The notes under the pieces are model-generated. The model did not search any database. It was not told the DNA's origin and saw only the letters and a list, made by a program, of their open reading frames with translations. A DNA stretch of 64,000 bases from Turritopsis dohrnii (Eukaryota > Cnidaria > Hydrozoa > Anthoathecata > Oceaniidae), in contig BQMF02000260.1 of assembly GCA_027922465.2 (NCBI GenBank), positions 62,001-126,000 on the forward strand. The letters run 5' to 3'. The first letter of the stretch is position 1. Each line of letters starts with the position of its first letter. The translations under genes and the position numbers were made by a program. Of the stretch, positions 32,881 through 43,914 are shown piece after piece.

Positions 32881-33640
32881 GAAATAGCTCTACCATCGGC
32901 ATTTCGCAACTTTCGCAAACAGAAACTTTTGAGAATTTCGCGAATTTTAGCCCTATAAACTTTCGCGATTCGCCCAAATGGGAAGAAAACTTTTTAATGA
33001 TTTTTCTAACACCATTCTAAGTGATAAAAAAACCTTTAGAAAGTAGACAGAAAAAGCGTATTTGTCAAATTCATTTTCTGGTTTTACTCGACTCTCTAGA
33101 ACTTTTCCAATTTCTGGCTGCCATATTTCCATATAAGCATGGTAACCTATACGAAAACTATGTCTTCCTTCTTGAGTACAATAATTCAGTAGCTCATCTT
33201 TTATCTCAAAATCCTGGCTTTGCAGAGCGTTGTAAAACGTTCTATTCTGAAATCATTTGATTCTGGAAACGCTCGATAAAGACATTCGATTTTGAAAATT
33301 TGAATGTTTTTTTCTTTCATTCTTTCCTCCCACTTCTTCTTGTCTGTTGTCGACGTGCAAGAAAGATGTAAGAAAATCTGAATTCTTATTTTTCCCAATT
33401 ATCCGATAATTCGAACATTCGCTAATTCGAACAAATTTTTCGGTCCCTTGGGTGTTCGAATTAACGGATGTGTACTGTATTTGATTCCACCGCGGGCTTC
33501 TAATATCAATTGGTTTACCTTTATGTATATTTGTAAAATTTCTCTCAATTTTATTTCAATTTGGCCATTCGCGAAAGGTTTTACTCGCGAAAATCTCTAA
33601 AATTATCGTTTCGCGAAAGTTTATGTACGCGAAACTTATA
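32881..33640. other. Region bounded by TTTCGCGAA-type inverted motifs, with a pogo tip
   Basis: TTTCGCGA motifs cluster at 32895-32970 and, inverted, at 33555-33635, possibly the ends of a short transposon. Within it, 33399-33480 has CGAACA...TTCGAATTAACGGATG and ends GTACTGTA, typical of a pogo-family right terminus. No gene. Confidence 0.35.
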
Positions 33641-33647
33641 ATATTAA

Positions 33648-34330
33648 TAAATATGCCAGGTTTCAACGTTTCGAACCCCTCCGGTTCATTTTCAAGAATG
33701 ATGTTTACAGTTAAACAGAAGACATTACTTTGCATAAAAAATTGACGTCATAAAAATAAATGATTAACAGTAGCACAAAATATGCAAAATGAACGAGAAG
33801 TAAAATACAAAGAACTATAAATTTTCTTGTTTTAGTTTGTAATTGTTAATGTTTTTGTGAAATGGCTGTACATTTCTTTTCCGTACTGGTGGAGTTCTAT
33901 GTTCATCCCAGCCGGATGGAGAGTTTGTAAACCGCAAATCCACCGATCCTCAAGCCGTTCTCGTTTGGCTTGAGTTTGAATATTCTTCTGCAAAATCATA
34001 ACTTGCATATCTGTTGTGAGATCGTGGTCTGTATGAAAATGTTCGGCAAGTTCTGAATTTCCCGGTCTTTTTTCGATGTCATACCGGTGTTTTGAAAATC
34101 TATCGCTCAACCTTTCTCCAATATGACCGACATAGATGGTGTTATGTCTTTTATAGATGGCGGCGTACACAACATTTCGTGATTTACAGTTTCCGCCTCC
34201 GTCGTGAAGAACCGTTGTCTCGTCGCCATGCTTGATCTGGGTTGCTTCTTTGATATTACCACACAACTTGCATTTGTTGCATGGTTTCGTTGGTCTGATT
34301 GCTCTTTTGGATCGGACAGAGACATCGTTC
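33648..34330 (-). pseudogene. Penelope-like element 3' end with GIY-YIG endonuclease
   Basis: The frame 34266-33832, open upstream to about 34330, encodes the C-terminal endonuclease of Penelope-like retroelements. It has a cysteine cluster PCNKCKLCGN, then VVYAAIYKRHNTIYVGHIGE (the GIY-YIG equivalent), LSDRFSKHRYDIEKRPGNSE, HFHTDHDL and RLEDRWICGLQTLHPAGMN. On the minus strand, past the stop, the A/G-rich motif AACCGGAGGGGTTCGAAACG at about 33670-33690 resembles 3' UTRs of these elements. The reverse transcriptase is absent, so it is 5' truncated. Confidence 0.8.
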
Positions 34331-35095
34331 CTTGTGATCTTCGATTAAGCCTTGTTTGTTTGAATGAACAGGAATTTCTGCCGGAATAACTTATTTTAAG
34401 ATCAATAGATTTCGTACATTCTCTTTTAAATGTATTTGAAAATATATCTTACATCTTACCTAGTTGGACAGGATTTAATACCTTACATTAACGCCTGTGG
34501 TTATTGTTCCTGCTGCCCATGGAGGTACTACCTCCGCCACAAGCATTTCTACAGTTTTTAAAATACACATCAAAATTGTTGGATGTTGAAATCTTAAGAA
34601 TGTAAAGACGGAATTAGGTAATTTCAAAGCGACGTTTGAAAATTATTCGACTGCTGTAACAAGAAGGTCAATGATGTTACGGACGATGGTACGGATGATA
34701 TAAAAAACGATGAAATAGGCGTTGAGGATTACGATGGCGAAGATGATGACGAAGAAGATATGATTCATGCTTATTTGTCGACTTATTAATCTTTTACTTT
34801 CTGCGTTTTTGCCTTATAGTTAAAGTTAAATTTCACTTTGTGGTTTACAGTGATTGAAAAGGTTCTGTCTTAAACGTTTCCTTTCATGTGTTTGTAAATA
34901 CTCGCGTGCAAATGGCCATGAAAATTAGGCAACCTACGTCAGAAATTGCCTAATTACTTGAATTAAACGGATTTATCTTTATTGTCCTCTCCTGTTCACT
35001 TTGATTTTGATTTTCATAGTTTCTGGTTCACATGAAAGCAAAAATTTGGTAAACAACAAAGAACCACGGGAATTTACGGGAAAAGAAAATGGATA
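34331..35095. other. Non-coding region
   Basis: A short acidic frame at about 34667-34789 (GVEDYDGEDDDEEDMIHAY then LSTY and a stop) could be the tail of a decayed protein. Nothing else was recognised. Confidence 0.25.
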
Positions 35096-36000
35096 AAAAT
35101 TATATAGAAAAGACACTGAGCGAAGTACAAAATCAAAATTAAAGCAACAAAACCTTGCAAAAGACATTAGCAGGTATAACATTGACGTTTGCTGCCTACA
35201 AGAAACAAAAATAACTACACATACAGACATTGACGTAAATGGAAATAGATTGATTTTTATGCCATCGGAGTCAATCCACTACGGAAATGGTTTTATAGTA
35301 TCCAAGCAGTGGAAGGAATCGATAATCAAGTACTGGTAAGTGAACGCCCGGATCGTTGTTCTAGAATTAACCCTTCTTAAACAGAACTTAAATATTATTA
35401 ACGTGTACGCCCCCATTCAAAACGCCGATAAGAAGAAACTGAAGCATTATATAACACTTTGAATGAACTCTATAATAATCTGAACAATAATGCTTCCTCG
35501 GCAACGATTATTTGCGGAGATTTCAATGGGAAGGTTGGAAGGAAACGTGACGATAAAGACACGTTTCTTGAGAGATTTTCACGAGGAAAAAAGAACGAAA
35601 ACGGACAAAGAGTGTTAGATTTTTGTATGATGAATGACCTGATGGTTTCCAACATCCTGCTCGACATATCACAACATGGTCGCAACAAAAGAGAAACCAC
35701 CGCACAGGAAAAATAGAAACACTATACAATCAAATTGACTATGTATTCGTACCACAATGTCGTAAGCAAACACTTACCGATGCTAGATCATATCAAGGAA
35801 CCGACTGTGAAAGCGACCATCGACTTGCAGTATGCCGGATGACAATAGAACCGTATAAGATGTTTAAACAGCAGAGAGTTACCAAGACGAAATCTTACAA
35901 CACGATAAGATAAGAAAATACAAGACGAATTTCGAGAAAGAATCCATCAGAAAACAAGAAGCCGCTTGGCTTGAAGACTTCAGGACGTAACACAACGATG
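35096..36000 (+). pseudogene. RTE/BovB-like LINE endonuclease (frameshifted)
   Basis: The apurinic-like endonuclease of an old LINE. In order: NIDVCCLQETKI near 35190, IINVYAPIQNADKKK near 35400, ATIICGDFNGKVGRKRDDKD at about 35505, VLDFCMMNDLMVSN at 35612, then (frame change) IDYVFVPQCR near 35735 and GTDCESDHRLAVCRM near 35800. These are the ordered catalytic blocks (E, DFN, DY, SDH). The matching reverse transcriptase lies at 41165-42557, separated by later insertions. Confidence 0.75.
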
Positions 36001-36039
36001 CATTATTTAGTCTCAAAATACAACGTTGCCGAATTGCCA

Positions 36040-36970
36040 AATTATGTTCAAATCTAATAAAACGACTAGCAAATTCAAAATCGGCAACTTCTAATTGTGA
36101 GTTGTAGAAATTTTTATGAATATTGCGGAAATTTCTAAGCTTGATTCAAATTTGGCCCGAATTACCCATTTCTGGTCAAATCTGACAAAATGACTGACAA
36201 ATTCGTAATCAGCACCTTTCAAATGTGATCGGCGCAAAATTTTTTGAAATTTGAAGAACTTTCTAAATTTGGTCCAAATTTGACCTAAATTGCCCAATGT
36301 TAGTAAAACCTGGCAATATCATTGTCAAATTTGAAATCAGCACCTTTCAATTGTGATCCGTGCAAAATTTCATGAAAATTGAAGAACTTTTGAAATTTGG
36401 TCCAAATTTGGCCTAAATTGGCCAATTTTAGTCAAACCTGGCAATATCATTGTCAAATTTGAAATCAGCACCTTTCAGTTGTGCTGTGTGCAAATTTTCA
36501 TGAAAATTGAAAAACTTTCGGAATTTGGTCCAAATTTGGCCTAAATTGGCCAATTTTAGTCAAACCTGGCAATATCATTGTCAAATTCCAAATCAGCACC
36601 TTGCAATTGTGATCCGTGTAAAATTTCAGGAAAATCGAAGAATTTACGAAATTTGGTCCAAATTTGGCCGAAATTGGCCAATTTTAGTCAAACCTGACAA
36701 AATCATTGTCAAATTTGAAATCAGCACCTTTCAATTGTGATCCGTGCAAAATTTCATGAAAATTGAAGAACTTTAGAAATTTGGTCCAAATTTGGCCTAA
36801 ATTGGCCAATTTTAGTCAAACCTAGCAATATCATTGTTAAATTTGAAATCAGCACCTTTCAATTGTGCTGTGTGCAAATTTTCATGAAAATTGGTCAACT
36901 GGAAGTCCTAATTTGACCAAATTTGCGAATTCGGCAACGATGTCATGTAAACGCTGCACGAAAACGCTCA
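36040..36970 (+). repeat. 128-bp tandem repeat array, about 7 units
   Basis: The motif AGCACCTT starts at 36211, 36339, 36467, 36595, 36723 and 36851, exactly 128 bp apart. A more diverged unit precedes at about 36083. Units contain TTTGGTCCAAATTTGGCC and TTTTAGTCAAACCTGGCAAT. The array interrupts the RTE-like LINE. Confidence 0.95.
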
Positions 36971-37069
36971 TAACTTGGAGTAGTAGTAGTAGTAGGAGGA
37001 GAAACCACGGGTATTTTAAATACTTTACTCCACCACGGGTGTCCTAAAGTCAATAAATGAATTAGACAT

Positions 37070-37240
37070 TTAGACGAAAAAACGTGGGCTAGCATAAAAC
37101 CAATTATTTTAGATACAGCTGAGGAAAAACTTGGAAAAGCCTAATACAAAAAAGGTGTAGTCGAATTCAACGAAGAAATCGACATGTTGTCTCTTCACCT
37201 AGAAATTGAGAAAATTATGTATACGCAGCGTCTAAAAAAT
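37070..37240 (+). pseudogene. RTE-like LINE linker fragment
   Basis: WASIKPIILDTAEEKLGKA followed by VVEFNEEIDML resembles the segment between endonuclease and reverse transcriptase in RTE-like proteins, bridging the pieces at 35096-36000 and 41165-42557. Confidence 0.5.
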
Positions 37241-37559
37241 ATTATATATTAAAAAAAAAAAAATACTGGCAGAAATTAGAGAGAAAGTCGTAGTATAGGA
37301 CGTGGCTAGGTGTGAATAAGGTGAAGGTAGAGTAGAAGGCCCAGATAGTCGTAAACCAAAAAGAATGTCGACTGAAGTTAATAAAACTAGGAAATGGGAC
37401 ATGACTAAACCTAAGGACTAACGTAATGTAAACCGATGTGTAGGACCAAATTGAGGTTAGAATCGAATACTAGAAAAAAAAACTGTTATATATATAAACT
37501 TATAAATTAATTCCTCCATGGCAGTAAAGATAGAACTTAGACCAAACTCAAAAAGTAAT
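37241..37559. other. 3' tail region of the 2A-bearing LINE and unknown DNA
   Basis: Contains A-runs near 37250 and 37475 and no ORF. The LINE's 3' limit lies somewhere here. Confidence 0.3.
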
Positions 37560-39310
37560 CTAAAACTTAGCAAGGCTCTTTGCAAGGCCTTGGTCTAAAA
37601 AATGTTTTTTCGTTTCACTACAAAATATTTTATAATTTAATTCATCCCGACACTTTTGCGGGAGTCTGTTGAATACCCCCGAAGAATCGTATTCAAAACT
37701 ATTCACAACAATGTTTGGACAAACCAACATCGTACCAGCATGTACAGGATTTCTCAAACCTTTACGGGGCGCCATTCTTTTCATTGGAAGAAAACTCGGC
37801 CAGGCTGACGAATTTATGGACTTCCAAGCAAGCTTGGCCATACTAAATTCTGATCGCTCATATATCGGTAGCCATTTCCACGTCTGATATATTTGAGTAG
37901 TGGCCTCTTACGAAACTGGCACTTGCATTCTGGACTCTCTGAAGCTGCTGATGAAGGTATGATGGTGCGTTCAGGAAAAGTGCGTTACCGTAATCGAGTT
38001 GGCTCAGCACCAGTGATTCGGCTAGCTGCTTGCGTAGATGGTATGGTATGAATCGTTTGATACGGGACAGAGTCTTGAGGGTCCCGTATGCCTTTGACGT
38101 TGCTTTCTTTACATGGGCGTTCCACTTCATATCCTCACTGAAGGTTACACCAAGGAGCTTGAATTTTTGGACACGTTCGATAGTTTTCTCGTCGAGCGAT
38201 TTTATCTCGTAGTCGAACTGATGTCGCCTGGCCATTTGTTGGGTTGTAAAGAGCATATCTTTTGTCTTTTTGGAGTTGAATAGTAGATTCTGGCTTCTTG
38301 ACCATCGCTGGAGATCTTTGATATCCTTATTGATCTTCTCAACGCAATCAGCGAACTGAGGTGGTTTTGTGTGGCGATATAAACTGGTGTCATCCGCATA
38401 TTGCATACATTCGGCATTAGTATTTGTTGACATGTCGTGAACGTAGATGTTGAATAGAACAGGGCCGAGGATACTTCCTTGAGGGATTCCGTTCAGTACA
38501 GTCAGTCTGTTCGATTCTTTGTCGTTGATTTGCACGAATTGGCGGCGATTTGATAGGTAACTTGACATGGTTAACAAGGCTGATTTTGAGAAGTTAAGTT
38601 TATGGAGTTTTTCGATCAGTATTTCAAAGTCAACAGTGTCGAACGCTTTTGAAAAGTCAGCCATGACGGAGAGAGTAACTTCACCGCTGTCCATTGCCTT
38701 GATGATATCACTTTTGATTTTCATACACGTGGTGTTAGTACAGTGTCCTTTTCGAAAGCCGGATTGATGGTTGGAAAGAAGTTTCTGGTTTTCGATATAA
38801 TCAACGATTTGCATCATTAGAATTCTCTTGTATACTTTCGATAGGATAGGGAGAATCGATATTGGCCGGTAATCTGAGGGTTCTGTCGGTTGGTCGATTT
38901 TCGGAATGGGGGTGATCTTTGAGATTTTCCATTGGTCTGGAAAGGAATTCTCTTCGATTGCAGTGTTTATTATGTGGCAAATGGGACTGGTGATTTCATT
39001 AATGCAGAGTTTTAAGAATTTTGAGGGTATCTTATCTTGTCCGGTGGAACAATCATTGCGAAGGGAGAGGAAGGGAGAGGATGTCTGAGTAGGTGGATTT
39101 GGAGAATGTGTTTGGGTTGACAGGAAGTGAATCGATAAAGTTGCGCAAAGTTTCTTCAGGCTTAGCTACAGAGTTCAAGAGCCTTACTGCTGTGGTGTTG
39201 TAGTGTTCATTAAGTACATTGGGATCTGGATCGAAATTTTTAGGGCTAGGGTTAAGAATTCGATGGATTGTGTTCCAAACTTCTTTCGGGCGTTTCGATG
39301 ACAGATCTTT
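37560..39310 (-). pseudogene. Reverse transcriptase part of the 2A-bearing LINE
   Basis: Frame 38817-37560 (readable from MMQIVDYIENQKLLSNHQSG) carries the RT core: MADFSKAFDTVDFEILIEKL, NGIPQGSILGPVLFNIYVHD and active site MQYADDTSLY, then KFKLLGVTFSEDMKW. Upstream, 39310-38820 reads SDYRPISILPILSKVYK in another frame; a short tandem duplication of GGAGAGGAAG at 39062-39080 probably caused that shift. The C-terminal frame changes again near 37860. Catalytic residues are intact but the ORF is not. Confidence 0.85.
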
Positions 39311-40845
39311 CTTGAAAAGTTTGCTTTCGTATTACGAATGTCTTTTTTCACCTCGTTTCGAATTTTACGGAATGCGGTCCAAGCTTGTTCGTCGTGTGGT
39401 CGCTCATGTGCACGTGTGCGAAGTTGATTGCGTTCACGAAGCTTTGCAGATAGGTTGAGTTCGTGTAGCCATGGAGCTGGTGGTCTAGTGATCTTACATT
39501 TGACAAGTGGCGCGTGTTCATTTAAACAAGATAAGAACAGTTCATTAAAGCAGTGCAACTTATCTTCTGACGATTCAAGTCCGTAAACGGTTGCGAAGGG
39601 GAGCTTTTCAACATCGGAGACGAATGATGCAGGATTAAAGTTGGTTTCGATGCAGATGTTTTTGTATCGTGGTTCGAAACGTGGTTTCTTCACGTCGAAC
39701 ATCACATGCGGACCATCATGATCGCTGATTTCGTCACAGGGAAGAACGTTTTCGTAGTTGATTTTTGGGAGGTTTGAGGCGATATGATCTATCAGCCTGC
39801 GGCCATGTCTGGTGGGTTTGCTTATGAGTTGCTTGAGGCCATGATTTTGTAAAAGGTCTCTATACTCTTGTGCAATCTCAGAGTTCTCAAGCATATCAAT
39901 GTTGGTGTCACCGGTGATGATTATTGGACCTGTCCAGATTGTTGATACGTACGCCAAAAGTGTGTCGAGCTTGGTCAGCCATATACGTTTGTCTGCAAGG
40001 GTAGGGCTTGGCTGATACATAGCAGCTAAAAGAAAGGAATCGTGTTTACCTTTGATCTCCATCCACATGTGCTCGATAGTGTTGTCTCTTTCGGCTATGT
40101 CATCTCGTTTCTTGTGTTTGACCGACTCTCGAATATACATGCCGACACCGCCTCCACGTTTCTTGTCACGATGGTGGAACTTGGGGACATAGCCTTCAAT
40201 TGATACATGCTTCAGGAGTTGCGGGTTGTCTTTGAGCCAGGTTTCAGACAGTGTAATAATGTCAAACTTATAACTCCAAACCATTCGTTCGAATGCAGAG
40301 AAGGTCGAGGTTATCGATTGGGTGTTGAGATGGCAGATACTGAATCGACCACGATTTTTGTTGAGGGCTCGATGATGTTCGTCTTCCTTTAGATTTTCGT
40401 GCTCAGCTACTTGAATATCTGTCAAATCGCGAACACCGAAGAAAGGCAAGCCAGTAAGCAGGCAATTGTGGCATGTCCACTGGTTAAGTTTATTAGAAAA
40501 GTTTTTCGCAGTTCGATACATGCATATGACGTGAGTTGTTTGATGACAAACCTTGCATTCGAGGCGGTACGAGTTCTTGCGGACTGTTTTGGTGCAGACA
40601 GGGCAAGCAAGCGGGCCTGGATTCATTTCGACATCGCCGGAGATGATAAGTTGAAAGGTTGCCGAGTGGTTCGCGTAGAGATTGATAGGTGCACAGAATC
40701 TCCTTTTGTTGTTGTTGTTGTTGTTGTTGTTGTTTTGACGTCGGATCAAGTGTTTATTTTGAACTTGAAAAGTTGATTCATTGCGAAAGTTTTCGATTTG
40801 ATGTATAACAAAATACACTATCAGAATCAGCACGGTTTTCTTCAT
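39184..40845 (-). pseudogene. 2A-like peptide, PHD-like finger and endonuclease of the LINE
   Basis: The first ATG is at 40845. Residues 1-15 (MKKTVLILIVYFVIH) are hydrophobic and signal-peptide-like. A run of nine Asn follows at 38-46. Residues 71-78 are DVEMNPGP, preceded by FQLIISG: a consensus 2A ribosome-skipping motif, in which the peptide bond between G77 and P78 would not form. A C4HC3-type PHD-like finger begins right after (CPVC, CKVC, HVICMY, WTCHNC). The endonuclease follows: HLNTQSITSTF, LSETWLKDN, RGGGVGMYIRES, ITGDTNIDML, IDHIASN and EISDHDGPHVMF. The frame is lost near 39310, before the RT. The 2A placement resembles reported LINEs of sea urchin and other invertebrates. Confidence 0.85.
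40703..40732 (+). repeat. (GTT)n microsatellite encoding the LINE Asn run
   Basis: A simple trinucleotide repeat of about ten units inside the LINE N-terminal coding region. Confidence 0.9.
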
Positions 40846-40971
40846 CTTTTGCAGCAAAAATCAGCACACTTCTTTTTAATTTGAGCGAAAGTTTTAAGCA
40901 AAAACAAATTTATTTTCACTCTTTTGACGTGAGTTTTGAAAAACACGTCTAGCCGTTAAGAAGTCATTGCA

Positions 40972-41167
40972 TTCCCCCCAGAGGATTGCCCCCCCCCCCC
41001 CCCCCCCCCGGAAAATTGCCCCCTATCCAATTTAGGGTTAGGGTAAGGGTTAGGGTTAGGGTTAGGGCTACTTACATGGGGCAATTTTCTGGGGGGATAT
41101 CCGGGGGAATCCTCCGGGGGGAATTTTCCAGGGGGAATCATCCGGGGGGCAATTTTCCCAGGGGGAG
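40972..41167. repeat. C/G-rich foldback with poly-C and interstitial TTAGGG tract
   Basis: The left side has ATTCCCCCCAGAGGATTGCC and a run of about 21 C. The right side has inverted counterparts, including GGGGCAATTTTC and GGGGGAATCATCCGGGGGG. In the centre, 41032-41068 reads as about six TTAGGG repeats with one variant (TAAGGG). It lies between the 5' end of the 2A LINE and the RT of the older LINE. Confidence 0.85.
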
Positions 41168-42557
41168 AAACCAATTACGAAAGAGGAAGTTGAGAGATGT
41201 GTAGCTAAAATGAAAAATAAGAAAGCCACTGGTTACGATGGAATCGCCGTCGAAATGATTAAATATGCAAACATAGAAAAAGAAATTGCTGACGTATTAA
41301 CAGGAGCAGTTGAATCAAAAGAAGAGATAGATATCGGGAAATCCCTGCTGACCGAACAAAGAAAAGGGCCCGTTATCAAACTTGAGACCAATAAATCTGC
41401 TAGCTGTGATAAGGAAAATTCTCTCAAAAGTTTTGCTCAACCGTATAAAACCTAAAGTCGACAAATATCTAGCTCCCTCACAAAGCGCGTACAGAGAAGG
41501 CCGAAGCACAAGTGATCTGGTATGGATGCATAGATGGATATGTGCTAAAGTTCAACGATTCGAAAGATTGAAGATTTATGTTACAGGAATCGACATGAGC
41601 TCAACCTTCGATACCATTTTAAGACAGGAGCTGATAGAATTAAGAACATTTCTAGACGAAGATGAAGTTAGAATCTGCGAAATGCTGCTAAGTGAAACGA
41701 CAATGATGATTAAGGACGAGTTCCTATGTGACATCTTCAGAACGAACATAGGATCGCCACAAGGTGATAGAATTAGCGGTATATTCTTTAACATTTATTT
41801 GGAGAAAGTATTACCAAAAATTAGATTCTTACTACTTATACGATTCAATAGACCTTCGGATCACGACTATGCACCAATATCATCGTTACTAACCGAAGCC
41901 ACTTACGCCGATGACTGCGATTTCATTACAGAAGATGTCGCAGTAAGAAATTTCGTCACAAAAAAACACGTCAACAACTCTTGAAGAGGACAACCTAATG
42001 GTCAACAACAGTAAAACTGAAAATACGACAATTCAGAGAACAGCGAAAGAAAACGAAGCATGGAGAAATACTAAGAAACTAGGAAGTCTTCTTGGTGATC
42101 AAGAAGATATAGAAAGGAGGAAATCCTTAGCCATATCAGCCATGAAAAAGATGAACAAGTTATGGGTGAGAAACAGAAAGATTAGCGCTTCAAAACGAAT
42201 GAAGTTGTGCAACGTTCTAGTCAAACCAGTTCTCATATATAATTCATCAACATGGGGACTTACCCAAAACGACTAGATGCCTTTCATCGACAACAGATTA
42301 GAAAAGTATGGAATTTTCGTTGGGAAGACAAGATCTCAAATAAACGTCTGTACGAAATCACCAATACCAAACCATTGTGCCACGACATCGCTGTTTCCAG
42401 ATGGAAATTGTTCGGACACGTCTTAAGGATGGATCTTCAAACCCCAGCGCAAAGAGGCATGACGTATTATTTCGAAAATACAGAAAAACGTAAGCAGTTC
42501 AGAGGAAGACCTCGAACAACAATAGTTACAACACTAGCAAAGACATATCGAACCTAA
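41165..42557 (+). pseudogene. RTE-like LINE reverse transcriptase (frameshifted)
   Basis: Continuation of the endonuclease at 35096. In order: ITKEEVERCVAKMKNKKATG then YDGIAVEMIKYA (41165-41280), MRPINLLAVIRKILSKVLLN from 41382, SQSAYREGRSTSDLVWMHRW, GSPQGDRISGIFFNIYLEK and active site TYADDCDF near 41905. After a frame change the C-terminal domain follows (VLVKPVLIYNSSTWGL; LDAFHRQQIRKVWNFRWEDK; RWKLFGHVLRMDLQTPA). Split into four overlapping frames. The active-site acids are intact. Confidence 0.8.
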
Positions 42558-43906
42558 ATGTGAAAGATTCACAGTTGATGCCGTTGAAAACGCTGAACAA
42601 AATGGGTGACAATAGTATCGTCCATTGCCGAAAATTTTCTCTTTTAAATTAAAACAATGTTATAGGGAAGAAAAACCGCATTTCCAATTATTCTTCTAAG
42701 TCCGATAATTTCAACAACAGTTTATTAAAATGTGGTATCTCAAACTCTATGACAATGTCTCAACCTCTTAGTGTACCACATAACTACAACGCTAAATTTC
42801 CATCTTTCATAACTTCGTTTTTCTCAGATTCAAATTTCCTTTTTCATGGAAATAGCTCCAATTTCAATACTTTCAATTTTCAGATTTGAGACCAGTTCAA
42901 AAGTTCAAAAGCTACACTAAGATTGCCCAAGTTCCGTTTCTCTGGTTGAAATGAAAACCAACAAAACTAACTTTCTGAGCTGGCATAATGGGATGAATTT
43001 CACTTTACTGAATACATCCTTAGTCGATTTTTTGTTGCTTCTTTTCTTAACATTTCTTGAATATTTATACGAAAATAGCATATCATGCTCAAGCTTAACA
43101 TGATGTTGATTCTTATGTTTCATCAAGGACATCAGAACAACTACGACTCTTCTAGTCCCACCCAGGCTTGAACATTTTATACGCTATCATAGTCATTTCT
43201 ATATTTTCTAATTAATATTTTCGAATCCCGGACAAAGCAAGAAGTTGAATGATTTTTCCGCAAAGGCCTCACATACACGATGACGCTTCGCACCCCAATG
43301 CCCAAAAGAAGAAATCATATGGCTACAAGCTGAAGTCCTTGTAGTAGTAGTAGTGTACAAAGAACCACACACCTCCTGGCTGAAAGGGTGGTAAAATCCG
43401 ATAGTCGTCTTTATTCCATAAGTAATCTTCTACAATACATTTTCAGATATATGTTTGGTAGTAAACTTTATTCTGCATTAAATTTCTTATGCAATGATAT
43501 ATATAAAAAAAGTTTTTTTCCACCATTTTGAATTTTTGCTTCTTCTCATGACATCACAAAATGTTTTTTGAGCTATTATTACGTCATAACGGACCAGCGA
43601 ATTTGTGGGAACTTTTCTGTTTAATATTATTCCGGCATAAAAAACGTGTGGTCTGCAAAGTTGTACAGCGGAATATTTTTTTCATCTTTTTGTTACACAG
43701 ACGCCGGCGAGCAGCTGCTTATCATAAACAAAGTGCTCAAACAAAGCAAAGTAAACAAATGATTGGCTGCTCTTCTCTCGACATTATCATCAAGAAAACT
43801 GCTGACACACTTTCTTTCTCAACCTTATTATGCTTTTTTGGAAAAATCTCATATTGTATCCAGGAAAAATGACTCTGGGTACGAGGTTGCAAAAACCTAC
43901 GTGATT
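42558..43906. other. Unannotated stretch before the P-like transposon
   Basis: A (GTA)n run of four to five units lies at about 43341-43355. A 103-codon ORF at 43561-43872 has no recognised domain and low-complexity content, so I do not call it. Confidence 0.3.
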
Positions 43907-43914
43907 GGTGTGTT
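43907..43914 (+). repeat. Left target-site duplication of the P-like transposon
   Basis: GGTGTGTT, identical to 47834-47841. Eight bases is the duplication length of P elements. Confidence 0.85.

Larger units (their letters stand above)
37490..40870 (-). mobile_element. L2/CR1-type LINE with N-terminal 2A-like peptide and PHD-like finger
   Basis: Minus-strand element: hydrophobic N-terminus, Asn run, 2A-like motif, PHD-like zinc finger, endonuclease, reverse transcriptase. It is inserted within the older plus-strand LINE. At least two frameshifts are present; ends are approximate. Confidence 0.85.

Noticed and set aside
36040..36970. CRISPR-like array
   Set aside because: Repeat units are contiguous 128-bp tandem copies without distinct spacers, and the genome is animal.
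41032..41068. True chromosome end
   Set aside because: The TTAGGG tract is short, with unique and transposon DNA continuing on both sides.
43561..43872. 103-codon ORF before the P-like transposon
   Set aside because: Low-complexity, no domain, no context.
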